A stretch of DNA of 64,000 bases from Kofleriaceae bacterium. Its GTDB lineage: Bacteria > Myxococcota_A > Polyangia > Haliangiales > Haliangiaceae. The stretch's first letter is position 1; each line of letters starts with the position of its first letter. The stretch covers positions 82,568 through 146,567 of the forward strand of contig JAGPCO010000004.1 of the NCBI GenBank assembly GCA_018058095.1. The letters are read 5' to 3'. A program made the position numbers and the translations under genes. Below are positions 17,180 through 26,021 of the stretch, piece after piece. The notes beneath the pieces are model-generated. The model had not been told where the DNA came from. It worked only from the letters and a program-made list of their open reading frames with translations, and ran no database searches.

Positions 17180-18535
17180 CTACCTGAGCGAGGCCTGGGG
17201 CGCAAGCGTCTCGACGAAGCGCGCGGCCCGCCCGGTCGGCTCGCCGACGAGCTGGCCGTCGCGCATGGCGAGCTGGCCGTGGACGATCGTCGCCACCGGC
17301 TTGCCGGTGACCTCCATGCCGTCGAACGGGGTCCAGCCGCAGCGCGAGGCCATGTCGGCGTCGCGCAGGGTGTGGCGCGCGGCCAGGTCGACCAGGACGA
17401 GATCGGCGTCGTAGCCGCAGGCGATGCGGCCCTTGCCGGCCACGCCCCAGACCCGGGCCGGACCGTCACACAGCAGATCGACCAGGCGGGCCAGCGACAG
17501 CCGGCCGGCCGCGACGTGGTCGAGCATGACCGGCAGCAGGGTCTGTACGCCGGGCATGCCCGACGGGCTGGACGGGTAGGGCGCGGCCTTCTCGTCGAGG
17601 GTGTGCGGCGCGTGGTCGGTCGCGATCAGGTCGACCACGCCGGTACGGACCGCCTCCCACAGCGCCTCGCGGTGGTGGACCGAGCGGATCGGCGGGTTCA
17701 TCTGGGCCCGGGTCCCGAGCCGCTCGTAACACTCGGGTGCGCTCAGGGTCAGGTGCTGCGGCGACACCTCGCAGGTGGCGATGTCGCGGCAGCCCTCGAG
17801 CATGCTCATCTCCTCGGCGGTGGAGACGTGGAGCAGGTGCACGCGGCGGCCGAAGCGGCGCGCCAGCGCGAGCAGGCGCCAGGTCGCGCCGAACGCGGTC
17901 TCGGCGTCGCGCCAGTCGGCGTGCGCCACCACGCCGCCGGCGGTGAGCGGCCGGCGCGCCTCGAGGCGCGACTGGTCCTCGGCGTGGACGGCGACGCGGC
18001 GGTGCCCGTTCGACAGCACGGTGGCCAGCGTCTCGTCGTCGGACACCAGCAGCGACCCGGTCGAGCTGCCCATGAAGACCTTGACCCCGGCGCAGCCGGG
18101 CAGGCTCTCGAGCTGCCCCAGGTCCTCGGAGTTGCCGCTGGTGGCGCCGAGGAAGAAGCCGACGTCGCACCGGGCCCGCCCACGCAGGCGGCCGACCTTG
18201 TCGGCCAGCTCGGTGGCGCTGGCGGTCGCCGGCGTGGTGTTGGGCATCTCCAGCACACACGTCACGCCGCCCAGCACCGCCGCCGTCGTCCCGGTCGCCA
18301 GGTCCTCCTTGTGGGTCAGGCCGGGCTCGCGGAAGTGGACCTGCCCGTCGATCACCCCGGGCAACACGTGCAGCCCGGCGGCGTCGAGCTGGTGCATGGC
18401 GCGCACGCCGCCGAGATCACCCAGCGCGGCGATCCGCCCGCCGCGGATGCCGACGTCGGTCACCTCGGCCCCGCCCGCGGTGACCACGGTGCCGCCGCGG
18501 ACGATGAGGTCGAAGTGGATGGTGGTGCGGGTCAT
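17180..18535 (-). CDS. pyrC: Dihydroorotase (cyclic amidohydrolase)
   Basis: This 451-residue enzyme of the amidohydrolase superfamily catalyses the third step of pyrimidine synthesis, closing carbamoyl-aspartate to dihydroorotate. Signatures are IDGQVHFREPGLTHKEDL at residues 62-79, GVTCVLEMPNTTP, VAVHAEDQ, VHLLHVSTAEE and the catalytic LIATDHAPHT. The usual HxH metal pair at the first strand reads QVH (Q65, H67), a variation seen in some dihydroorotases. It is last in a three-gene operon: its ATG overlaps the biotin-carrier stop as ATGA. Pairing with carboxylase genes is unusual, but both pathways use bicarbonate-derived carbon. An allantoinase-like activity is a weaker alternative. Confidence 0.85.
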   Translation of the reverse strand: MTRTTIHFDLIVRGGTVVTAGGAEVTDVGIRGGRIAALGDLGGVRAMHQLDAAGLHVLPGVIDGQVHFREPGLTHKEDLATGTTAAVLGGVTCVLEMPNTTPATASATELADKVGRLRGRARCDVGFFLGATSGNSEDLGQLESLPGCAGVKVFMGSSTGSLLVSDDETLATVLSNGHRRVAVHAEDQSRLEARRPLTAGGVVAHADWRDAETAFGATWRLLALARRFGRRVHLLHVSTAEEMSMLEGCRDIATCEVSPQHLTLSAPECYERLGTRAQMNPPIRSVHHREALWEAVRTGVVDLIATDHAPHTLDEKAAPYPSSPSGMPGVQTLLPVMLDHVAAGRLSLARLVDLLCDGPARVWGVAGKGRIACGYDADLVLVDLAARHTLRDADMASRCGWTPFDGMEVTGKPVATIVHGQLAMRDGQLVGEPTGRAARFVETLAPQASLR

Positions 18536-19124
18536 GGCGCGCTGGCGAGAGCGAGGAGCGGCTGGCCGGCGGTCACGTCCGCGTCGTCGCCGACCAGGAT
18601 CTCGACCACGCTAGCCTGATCGGGCAGGTCGCCGCCACCGTAGGTGACGCGGTGGAAGGTCTTCATGACCTCGATCAGGCACACCGTCTGCCCGGCCTCG
18701 ACCCGCTGGCCGACCTCGACGAAGGCCGGTTTGCCCGGGCCCGGGCGCCGGTACAGCCGGCCGCTGGTCGGGGCGACGAAGACCAGGCCGCCGGCGCGCT
18801 GGCCCGGCCCGGCCGCGACGACGGTGGTGGTGGCGCCGGCGAGCTGGCGCGGATCGAGGTGGACCAACGCCTGGCCGTGGCCGACGGCGATCCGGGCCCG
18901 CCGCGGACCGGGCTCGGGCGGCAGGGCGATCGCGCCGCGCAGGCCGGCCGGCACGGTCAGGCGCACGACCCGGCCCAGCACTTCGAGCTGACCCAGCTCG
19001 TCACCGGCCCGGACCAGGGCGCCGTCGGCGACGGCGCGGCGGAACCAGCCCGGCGCCGGCGCGCGCAGCACGACCACGCGGTCGGCCTCGGCCGGGCCGG
19101 CCAGCGCGGGCAGCACCGGCCCGC

Positions 19125-19128
<4 letters not shown>
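18532..19128 (-). CDS. Biotin carboxyl carrier protein with a second, degenerate biotinyl-like domain
   Basis: The C-terminal domain of this 198-residue protein is a biotinyl domain with the acceptor sequence EVMKTF (K156) preceded by [16 protein letters not shown], typical of the carrier subunit of acyl-CoA carboxylases. Residues about 18-70 look like another copy of the same fold ([12 protein letters not shown] ... [16 protein letters not shown]), but the Met-Lys pair is replaced by Leu-Gly (L51, G52), so this copy cannot carry biotin. The GTG at 19128 overlaps the carboxyltransferase stop as GTGA, and the stop overlaps the pyrC ATG. It carries carboxybiotin between the biotin carboxylase and the carboxyltransferase. 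Confidence 0.85.
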
Positions 19129-20855
<1,727 letters not shown>

Positions 20856-20928
20856 CGACCCGGCACGCTAGCACGCAGGGCGCGGCCGGGTCACCGCCGG
20901 GCCGGCCCGACCTGCGCTACCCTGGGGC

Positions 20929-21963
20929 GTGCCCGATCCGCTCGGCCCCGACGAGACCTTCCGCTTCGACCGCCTCGAGGATCTGGCCCGGCTGCCGTGG
21001 TTCGACCTCGACGGCGACCGGCTGGTGGTGTCCGACCCCATGGTCGGCCCGATCATCGACATGCACGCCCACTACGCCCTGCCGGCGCTGTGGCCACACC
21101 GGGTCGACCTGAACGCCCCGCCGGCGCCAGGCGCGCGGACCGAGCTGCTGCTGCCGTGCTGCGCCCGCCACGACCTCGACGTGTACGCCAACCAGAACTT
21201 CGGCGAGCTCGGGGTCAAACAGCTCAAGCGCGAGCTGGTGCTGGGTGGGGCGACCGGGCGCGGCAAGCGCAAGACCCACACCACCGGCAACCTGGCGCGC
21301 GACTGCAAGGACGTCGGCGTGGTGCACAGCGCCATCCTGGCCATCGACATCGGTCTGCCCAGCCGCAGCGTCGGCGACACCGTGGCGGCGGCGCGGGCGC
21401 GGTCCGACACCACGCCGTTCGGCAGCGTGCACCCGCGCCGGCGCCGGCCCAAGGAGAAGCTGGAGGAGCAGCTGCACGCCGGCGCGCGTGGGGTCAAGCT
21501 GCACCCGCAGCTGCAGCGCTTCATGCCGGCAGACCCGGCGGCCGCCGCGGTGTACCGCCTGGCCGGGCGCGAGCAGGTGCCGGTGCTGTGGCACTGCGGA
21601 CCGGTCGGCATCGAGCCCGCGGCCGCGCGCAAGTTCGTCCAGATCCCCGGCTACGAGCCGCCGCTGGCCGAGCACCCGGGCACCACCTTCGTGCTCGGTC
21701 ACGCCGGCGCGCTGGCCAGCGGCGAGGCCATCGCCCTGCAGCGCCGCTACCCCAACACCTACCTCGAGGTGTCGTGTATCAGCCTGCGCCAGCTGCGCCA
21801 GGTCATCGCCGAGGCCGACCCTGACCGCATCGTGTACGGCACCGACTGGCCCTTCTATCACCACGCCCTCGCGCTGGCCAAGGTGCTCATCGCCACCGAG
21901 GGGCAGCCGGCGCTGCGCCGCAAGATCCTGCACGACAACGCGGCCCGGCTGCTGCGGCTGTAG
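20929..21963 (+). CDS. Amidohydrolase-2 family metal-dependent hydrolase/decarboxylase
   Basis: This 344-residue TIM-barrel protein has DMHAHYALP near residue 44 (metal HxH), [30 protein letters not shown] and a C-terminal [12 protein letters not shown] with the metal Asp. This pattern fits the ACMSD/amidohydrolase-2 group of hydrolases and non-oxidative decarboxylases. The GTG start at 20929 is taken because no ATG lies nearby and similarity extends to the N-terminus. It is divergent from the carboxylase operon across 73 bases that must hold both promoters. The substrate is unknown. Confidence 0.8.
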   Translation: MPDPLGPDETFRFDRLEDLARLPWFDLDGDRLVVSDPMVGPIIDMHAHYALPALWPHRVDLNAPPAPGARTELLLPCCARHDLDVYANQNFGELGVKQLKRELVLGGATGRGKRKTHTTGNLARDCKDVGVVHSAILAIDIGLPSRSVGDTVAAARARSDTTPFGSVHPRRRRPKEKLEEQLHAGARGVKLHPQLQRFMPADPAAAAVYRLAGREQVPVLWHCGPVGIEPAAARKFVQIPGYEPPLAEHPGTTFVLGHAGALASGEAIALQRRYPNTYLEVSCISLRQLRQVIAEADPDRIVYGTDWPFYHHALALAKVLIATEGQPALRRKILHDNAARLLRL

Positions 21964-21984
21964 CGGTTGGCCGCGGGCCGGTCG

Positions 21985-22707
21985 TCAGGCGACCGGCACG
22001 ATGCCGAGCTCGGCCCGCACCTCGGCCAGCGGTCGCGTCCACATCTGCTCCCACCGCACCGTCGGCAGGAAACGCGCCGCACGCCCGGCCCGCATCGCCG
22101 CCCGGACCCGACGGGCCAGCCGTGCCTGGCCGCGCCCGCGGGTGGCCAGGCCGTAGCGCAGGGTGCCGAAGGTGGCGATGGCCAGCGCGCTCGGCATGCG
22201 CAGCTGGCCGAAGGTGAAGCCCTGCAGCGCGATCTCGCCGGCGACGTCGGTCGGATGCCCAGTCAGCACGTGCCACAGGTCGTGGGTCTGGCGCACGCGC
22301 TGGGCGATGTAGGTGGCCTCGGCCGGCAGGCCGGGTGGGGGCTGAAATAGATCTGGGTCGAGCTGGCGGTCGTGCAGGAAGCGCGCGAACGCGCCGCCCA
22401 GGGTGTCGGCCGGCAGCGCGGCCAGCGCCGCCAGGTCGACGTGGTGCGAGTCGATGGCCGGCTGCTCGCGCAGCAGGGCGGCGCCGTCGGGGTCGGCCCG
22501 GAACCGGGCCAGCAGCGCCGGGAAGGAGCTGGCGTTGAGGGCGAGGCCGAGCACGAACACGTGTTCGGTCTGCTCGGGGTGGCGGAGCAGGCGCCCAAGC
22601 GCGCCGGCGCCGATGCGGAGCCGGGTCAGGCGGGTGCCGGTCAAGGCGGCCCGGGCGGCGGTGGCCTGGTCGGGGGCGGGGCGGGCGGCAAAGACGGACG
22701 AGAGCAT
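21985..22707 (-). CDS. Coq4-family protein
   Basis: This 240-residue protein has the Coq4 metal-binding pattern H-D-x2-H-x11-E: RVRQTHDLWHVLTGH (H142, D143, H146) followed by E158 in DVAGEIALQGFTFGQ. In eukaryotes Coq4 is needed for ubiquinone synthesis, where it acts on the ring. Many bacteria carry homologues whose role is less clear, and myxobacteria mostly use menaquinone, so the function here is open. An AGGAG ribosome-binding site lies seven bases before the ATG at 22707. It is transcribed divergently from the TetR gene, with two operator-like palindromes between, and is probably regulated by it. Confidence 0.82.
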   Translation of the reverse strand: MLSSVFAARPAPDQATAARAALTGTRLTRLRIGAGALGRLLRHPEQTEHVFVLGLALNASSFPALLARFRADPDGAALLREQPAIDSHHVDLAALAALPADTLGGAFARFLHDRQLDPDLFQPPPGLPAEATYIAQRVRQTHDLWHVLTGHPTDVAGEIALQGFTFGQLRMPSALAIATFGTLRYGLATRGRGQARLARRVRAAMRAGRAARFLPTVRWEQMWTRPLAEVRAELGIVPVA

Positions 22708-22737
22708 GGTCGGGCTCCTGCGCTGGCGGCGCGGCGT

Positions 22738-22757
22738 TATTGTCACTAATGACAATA
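22738..22757. promoter_or_regulatory. TetR operator-like palindrome, site 1
   Basis: TATTGTCA CTAA TGACAATA is an 8+8 perfect inverted repeat about 30 bases upstream of the Coq4-like gene and 44 bases upstream of the TetR gene. It sits in an AT-rich gap within very GC-rich DNA. Together with the second site it is the expected target of the adjacent TetR regulator. Confidence 0.75.
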
Positions 22758-22771
22758 GCGCTGGTTTGCTT

Positions 22772-22789
22772 GTTGTCAAGAATGAAAAT
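22772..22789. promoter_or_regulatory. TetR operator-like palindrome, site 2
   Basis: GTTGTCA AGAA TGAAAAT is an imperfect copy of site 1, with the same half-sites and the same 4-base spacer. Its centre is 33 bases, about three helical turns, from the centre of site 1, so two dimers could bind the same DNA face. TTGTCA could also serve as a -35 element for the TetR gene, which would make it autoregulated. Confidence 0.6.
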
Positions 22790-22800
22790 AGAGTCGCGAC

Positions 22801-23526
22801 ATGGCACGACGGGTTCAGGCGGCGGTCGCGGCGATCCGGGCCGCGCGCGGGCAGGCGCGGGCGGCGCGCTCGGCCGCGCGGGCCGCCGTGGCGGCCGCGA
22901 CCCCACCGCGCCGGGTCCGCCGCAGCCCGGAGCAGGCGCGCGCGCTCATCCTCGCCGCCGCCCGCGCCGCCATCGGCGAGCACGGACCCGACAAGGTCGG
23001 GCTCAAGCAGGTCGCGGCCCGGGCCGGGGTCAGCCACGCGCTGGTGACCCACTACTACGGCAGCTACGACGCCCTGGTCGACGAGGTCATCTGGAGCGAG
23101 GTGCGCGCCTTCCGCGCCCACATCCTGGGGCGCCTGGCCGGCGCGACCACGCTGCCGCTGGCCGAGTGGGTCGGCGTGCTCGTCGCGCAGTACGCTGACC
23201 CGGCGCGCAGCCGCGTGCTCCTGTGGGCGATCATGACCGGGCGCCTGACCGGGCCCGACGCGGTGCCGCGGCGCGAGCAGGGCCTGCGCCAGATCGCCGA
23301 CGTGCTGGCGGCCCGCCTGCGCGTCGTGCGCGGCGACCAGGCGCCGGCCCGGGCCGAGCTCGAGGCGCTGCTGGTCGTGGCCATCAGCGCCGCGCTCGGC
23401 TACGCCGTCGCCGGCGAGGCGCTGTGGGGCGCGCTCGGCCACGACCGCGATGGTGGACGCGACGCCGCCTTTCGCGATGGGCTCAGCGCCCTGCTCGAGC
23501 GCACGCTGGCGACGCCGGGACGCTAG
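22801..23526 (+). CDS. TetR-family transcriptional regulator
   Basis: This 241-residue protein has an unusually long, basic, Ala/Arg-rich N-terminal tail (about 40 residues). A TetR DNA-binding domain follows: RALILAAARAAIGEHGPDKV and VAARAGVSHALVTHYYGSYD, where the recognition helix and following tyrosines match the family. The C-terminal ligand-binding domain is all-helical. It lies divergent from the Coq4-like gene, with paired operator palindromes between. Its TAG stop falls inside the left inverted repeat of the transposase element, so the 3' end may have been shaped by insertion. Confidence 0.85.
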   Translation: MARRVQAAVAAIRAARGQARAARSAARAAVAAATPPRRVRRSPEQARALILAAARAAIGEHGPDKVGLKQVAARAGVSHALVTHYYGSYDALVDEVIWSEVRAFRAHILGRLAGATTLPLAEWVGVLVAQYADPARSRVLLWAIMTGRLTGPDAVPRREQGLRQIADVLAARLRVVRGDQAPARAELEALLVVAISAALGYAVAGEALWGALGHDRDGGRDAAFRDGLSALLERTLATPGR

Positions 23527-23541
23527 CAGTCCGACCCCGTA
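23522..23541 (+). repeat. Left inverted repeat of the RAYT element
   Basis: GCTAGCAGTCCGACCCCGTA. It is the reverse complement of the right copy except for one additional C in the run of C residues. It includes the TAG stop of the TetR gene. Confidence 0.75.
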
Positions 23542-23579
23542 ACGACTTCGGATCGCCCCGGGGTCGGCCTTCGGCCTCG

Positions 23580-23652
23580 CGCTGTGGACAGGCGCCCGGC
23601 GAAGCCGGGCGTACGGGCACGCCAGCCCCGATGGCGGCGCCTGCCCACAGCG
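23580..23652. repeat. REP-like palindromic unit 1
   Basis: Seventeen-base arms, CGCTGTGGACAGGCGCC at 23580-23596 and GGCGCCTGCCCACAGCG at 23636-23652, pair with one mismatch. Inside lies a perfect GCCCGGC-GAA-GCCGGGC hairpin (23594-23610). The same arm sequence recurs in unit 2. This type of imperfect palindrome next to a REP-associated transposase fits a REP element. Confidence 0.65.
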
Positions 23653-23684
23653 GTCTCCCCGGGGCTGTCGTGGCTCCCCCAACC

Positions 23685-23741
23685 GGATTCTTTCGAATCC
23701 GTCCCTGACCCCCAGACACCCGGCGAATGCGGGTGTCTGGG
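23685..23741. repeat. Two additional perfect hairpins
   Basis: GGATTC-TTTC-GAATCC lies at 23685-23700. A 12-base perfect stem lies at 23711-23741 (left arm CCCAGACACCCG, 7-base loop, right arm CGGGTGTCTGGG). Both lie between the two REP-like units. A short GGGTG-GAAA-CACCC hairpin follows near 23752-23765. Confidence 0.6.
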
Positions 23742-23796
23742 TCACGGTCCAGGGTGGAAACACCCCTCAGGGTCCGCACGTCCAGGCCCGGGCGGA

Positions 23797-23869
23797 CTGC
23801 TGTGGGCAGGCGCTGCCCCTCTCCGAGCCCGTCACCACCCGTGCCAGGCCCTGCGCCTGTCCACAGCAG
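23797..23869. repeat. REP-like palindromic unit 2, opposite orientation
   Basis: CTGCTGTGGGCAGGCG at 23797-23812 and CGCCTGTCCACAGCAG at 23854-23869 pair with one mismatch. The unit spans the same 73 bases as unit 1. The single asymmetric base (A or G at the arm mismatch) is swapped between left and right arms, so unit 2 is unit 1 inverted, as in paired REP (BIME) arrangements. Confidence 0.6.
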
Positions 23870-23956
23870 GAGGCTTCAGCCGACGCCCGGGCCGGTCCAC
23901 GCCCGGCGTCCCCGCCGTCCCGGAGAATCGTCGGACCTTCGACGAAATCCCTCGTC

Positions 23957-23973
23957 ATCATCGTCGCGATGAT
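23957..23973. promoter_or_regulatory. Palindrome and AT-rich leader before the transposase gene
   Basis: ATCATCG-TCG-CGATGAT is a perfect 7-base inverted repeat, followed at once by TATATACGCTCTAAATG, where the last three bases are the transposase start. The AT-rich TATATA could be a -10 element and the palindrome an operator or a cleavage-site hairpin. Confidence 0.4.
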
Positions 23974-23986
23974 ATATACGCTCTAA

Positions 23987-24787
23987 ATGTCTTCGTCTGC
24001 CGCCGGCCCCCGCAGCGACCGTCGCCGCCGCGCCGTGCCAGCCGGGGCCCAGGTCAGCTTCGACGACCTCGTGCGCGGTATCACCACGCCACCGCGACGT
24101 CCGCGCCGGCGCCGGCGCGGACGGCCGCCCATGCAGCACCGCAACTCGGTCAAGCGCTGCGCCAGGCCTCGCTTCGCGAGGACCACCGTTCACCACGTCA
24201 GCCTGCGCACCGTCGACACCCTGCCCAGGTTGCGCACCCACGCCGGCCGCGAGGTGCTCGAACGCGCCCTCACCGGCGCGCGCGACCACACCCGCGTCAC
24301 CGGCTTCCGCGTCCTGCACTACGCCCTCGAGGGCAACCACCTCCACCTCATCGTCGAGGCCGACGATGACACCGCGCTGTCGCGCGGCATGAAGGGGCTG
24401 GCGATCCGCCTCGCCCGCGGCTGGAACAAGGCCTTCGGCCGCCGTGGCCGGGTCTTCGCCGACCGCTACCACGCCCGCCCGGTCACCTCACCGACGCAGA
24501 TGCGCAACACGCTGCGCTACGTGCTGTTCAACCACGTGAGTCACTCCATCCGGGATTGGCAGGCGAATCGCGGCCAGCTACGCCAGCGCCTGCGCTTCTT
24601 CGAGCCCGACCGCTGGTCGTCCGGGCGATGGTTCGACAACGGACGTTCTCCGCCTCTGGGCGGAGCGCGGCCGGTGTCTGGGCCCACGACCTGGCTCGCG
24701 CGTGAGGGCTGGCTCCGCGCTGGCGGGCCGATCGACCCGGCCGAGCTACTGGACCGCCGCACTCCACGTCCTCCACGCGCGCGATGA
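23987..24787 (+). CDS. REP-associated tyrosine transposase (Y1/HUH, RAYT-like)
   Basis: This 266-residue protein has the Y1 transposase fold of the IS200/RAYT type. The HUH metal pair is in GNHLHLIVE (H118, H120) and the candidate catalytic tyrosine is Y178 in LRYVLFNHV, with FADRYHARPV between. These enzymes nick single-stranded DNA at hairpins. The N-terminal 48 residues are basic and disordered-looking, so an ATG at residue 49 is a possible alternative start. Upstream are REP-like palindromes, and the gene sits within inverted repeats. Activity cannot be judged, but the catalytic residues are intact. Confidence 0.85.
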   Translation: MSSSAAGPRSDRRRRAVPAGAQVSFDDLVRGITTPPRRPRRRRRGRPPMQHRNSVKRCARPRFARTTVHHVSLRTVDTLPRLRTHAGREVLERALTGARDHTRVTGFRVLHYALEGNHLHLIVEADDDTALSRGMKGLAIRLARGWNKAFGRRGRVFADRYHARPVTSPTQMRNTLRYVLFNHVSHSIRDWQANRGQLRQRLRFFEPDRWSSGRWFDNGRSPPLGGARPVSGPTTWLAREGWLRAGGPIDPAELLDRRTPRPPRAR

Positions 24788-24841
24788 CGGTGCCCCGCCG
24801 CGATGAGGCCTGAGCGAGTCCGGCCATCGCGGCGCCCAGAA

Positions 24842-24860
24842 TACGGGTCGGACTGCTAGC
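24842..24860 (-). repeat. Right inverted repeat of the RAYT element
   Basis: TACGGGTCGGACTGCTAGC, the inverted counterpart of the left repeat, lies 55 bases after the transposase stop codon. Confidence 0.75.
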
Positions 24861-24884
24861 GGCCGGCGGGCGTCTTGAGGACGG

Positions 24885-25037
24885 TCAGCCTGTCGGATGC
24901 GGGTTGCTGAGGCCGCCCCGGACCGCGGTCAGCTCGGTCGCGGGCAGCTGGCGCGGCGCGGGCGGCGGTGTCGTGGAGGGCACCGGCTCAGCAGCGGCCG
25001 GTGGCGCGAGACCAGGGGCAGGGCTTCGGCGTCTCAT
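24885..25037 (-). CDS. Short peptide with a GG-motif C-terminus (possible leader/precursor peptide)
   Basis: This 50-residue open frame starts at ATG 25037. After an Arg/Pro/Ala-rich N-terminus it reads PATELTAVRGG followed by only eight residues (LSNPHPTG). ELxxVxGG resembles the double-glycine leader motif of bacteriocin and RiPP precursors, where a protease cuts after GG. It lies 75 bases downstream of a secreted-protein gene on the same strand. No maturation or transporter gene is next to it, and such short GC-rich frames arise by chance, so both the gene and its role are uncertain. The rest of 24861-25112 shows nothing else. Confidence 0.35.
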   Translation of the reverse strand: MRRRSPAPGLAPPAAAEPVPSTTPPPAPRQLPATELTAVRGGLSNPHPTG

Positions 25038-25112
25038 GGCTGCAAGCGTAGCGCAGGCGCCGTGGAGCAAGGGGACGAACGTCGGGGCCGGCCGGCGCTC
25101 GGGGCCGCACGG

Positions 25113-25769
25113 TCACGGGGCCGGGGCGGTCGCGCCGAGCAGCACCTGCCAGCGCGCCTCGGCCATCTTCCGGACCGCCTCTTCCTTCTTGAAGCCGTCG
25201 GCCTTGAACTCACCGCCGGCGAACTCGCGCTCGCCGACCTGGACCCGGTTGGTGCCGCGCAGCGCGTGTTTCGCCTTGTTCTCCAGCACCAGCAGCTTGC
25301 GCGTGGCCGGGCTGACGTCGCTGCGGCAGGCCAGGTCGTACGCGAACGCCAGCTCGGCCAGCTCGTCGCCGTCCTCGTCGGTGACCGTGACCGAGCCCGG
25401 CACGAAGTCGGCGGTGACGTCGAACTCGCACGGCGCGACCGCGTCCTGGACCAGCCGGATCTGCTTGAGCTTGCCCGGCTTGCCCCGGTACAGCTGCACG
25501 AAGATCTTGCGGGCGACCAGGCGGCCGTCCTTGGCCATGGTGTCGGTCGACGAGAACACCGCGGCCATCGCCGTCGCGAAGTCGCCGTCGGTCCAGGTCC
25601 AGACCTGCTCGACCGTCTTGCCCTTGGCCTTGACCCCGGGCGGCAGCGGCTGCTTGGCGTCGACCTGAGTGACGTCGTACGGGCCGGGTTCACGGGCCTG
25701 GGCCGGCGCGGCCGACACGGCCAGCGCGACGCTGGCGACGAGGGTGGACATGGCGGCGGTGCTGCGCAT
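25113..25769 (-). CDS. Secreted protein of unknown function
   Basis: This 218-residue protein has a clear signal peptide (LVASVALAVSAAPAQA, cleavage after AQA). The mature protein is acidic/basic mixed with a single pair of cysteines (APCEFD, LACRSD) that could form a disulfide. It contains VWTWTDGDFATAMAAVFSST and a C-terminal Glu/Arg-rich helix. No family was recognised. The ATG at 25769 was chosen because a GGAGG ribosome-binding site lies eight bases upstream and the signal peptide begins there. The expected location is the periplasm or extracellular space. Confidence 0.72.
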   Translation of the reverse strand: MRSTAAMSTLVASVALAVSAAPAQAREPGPYDVTQVDAKQPLPPGVKAKGKTVEQVWTWTDGDFATAMAAVFSSTDTMAKDGRLVARKIFVQLYRGKPGKLKQIRLVQDAVAPCEFDVTADFVPGSVTVTDEDGDELAELAFAYDLACRSDVSPATRKLLVLENKAKHALRGTNRVQVGEREFAGGEFKADGFKKEEAVRKMAEARWQVLLGATAPAP

Positions 25770-25800
25770 CTGGGGACCTCCGGGGCGACGGTAAGGGCGT

Positions 25801-25944
25801 CGAATGGGCAAATCGATCGATCTCGCGACCGAGGCGCCCCGCGGGCGAGGCGCGACAAGGGAGCATACCCGTCGGTACGTGACCGAGGAGCAACGAAGCC
25901 CCCGGGGATGGATCGGTCGTGAGATCGAGCGAGGTGTCCATTCG
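25801..25944. repeat. 144-base unit with 32-base imperfect inverted ends
   Basis: The arms at 25801-25832 and 25913-25944 are inverted copies with five mismatches (both begin CGAATGG when read inward and share TCGATCTC and CGACCGA). The enclosed 80 bases contain no reading frame of note. The unit lies between the secreted-protein gene and biotin carboxylase. It could be a miniature inverted-repeat element, a structured RNA or a bidirectional regulatory hairpin. Confidence 0.5.
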
Positions 25945-26021
25945 GGGCCCTAACACCGCCGACCGCGGGACAACGCCGGGGCGGGGCCGGGCATTCGCCG
26001 ACCGCGCGGGTCCCGCGGTGG

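Larger units (their letters stand above)
23522..24860 (+). mobile_element. RAYT-type element bounded by inverted repeats
   Basis: A 1339-base unit is bounded by near-identical inverted repeats (23522-23541 and 24842-24860) and contains a Y1/HUH transposase gene (23987-24787) preceded by 445 bases of dense palindromes. RAYT genes are normally domesticated single copies without terminal repeats, so bounded ends are unusual. No obvious target-site duplication flanks the unit. The left end contains the stop codon of the TetR gene. Whether the unit moves as a whole is an inference from the repeats alone. Confidence 0.6.
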
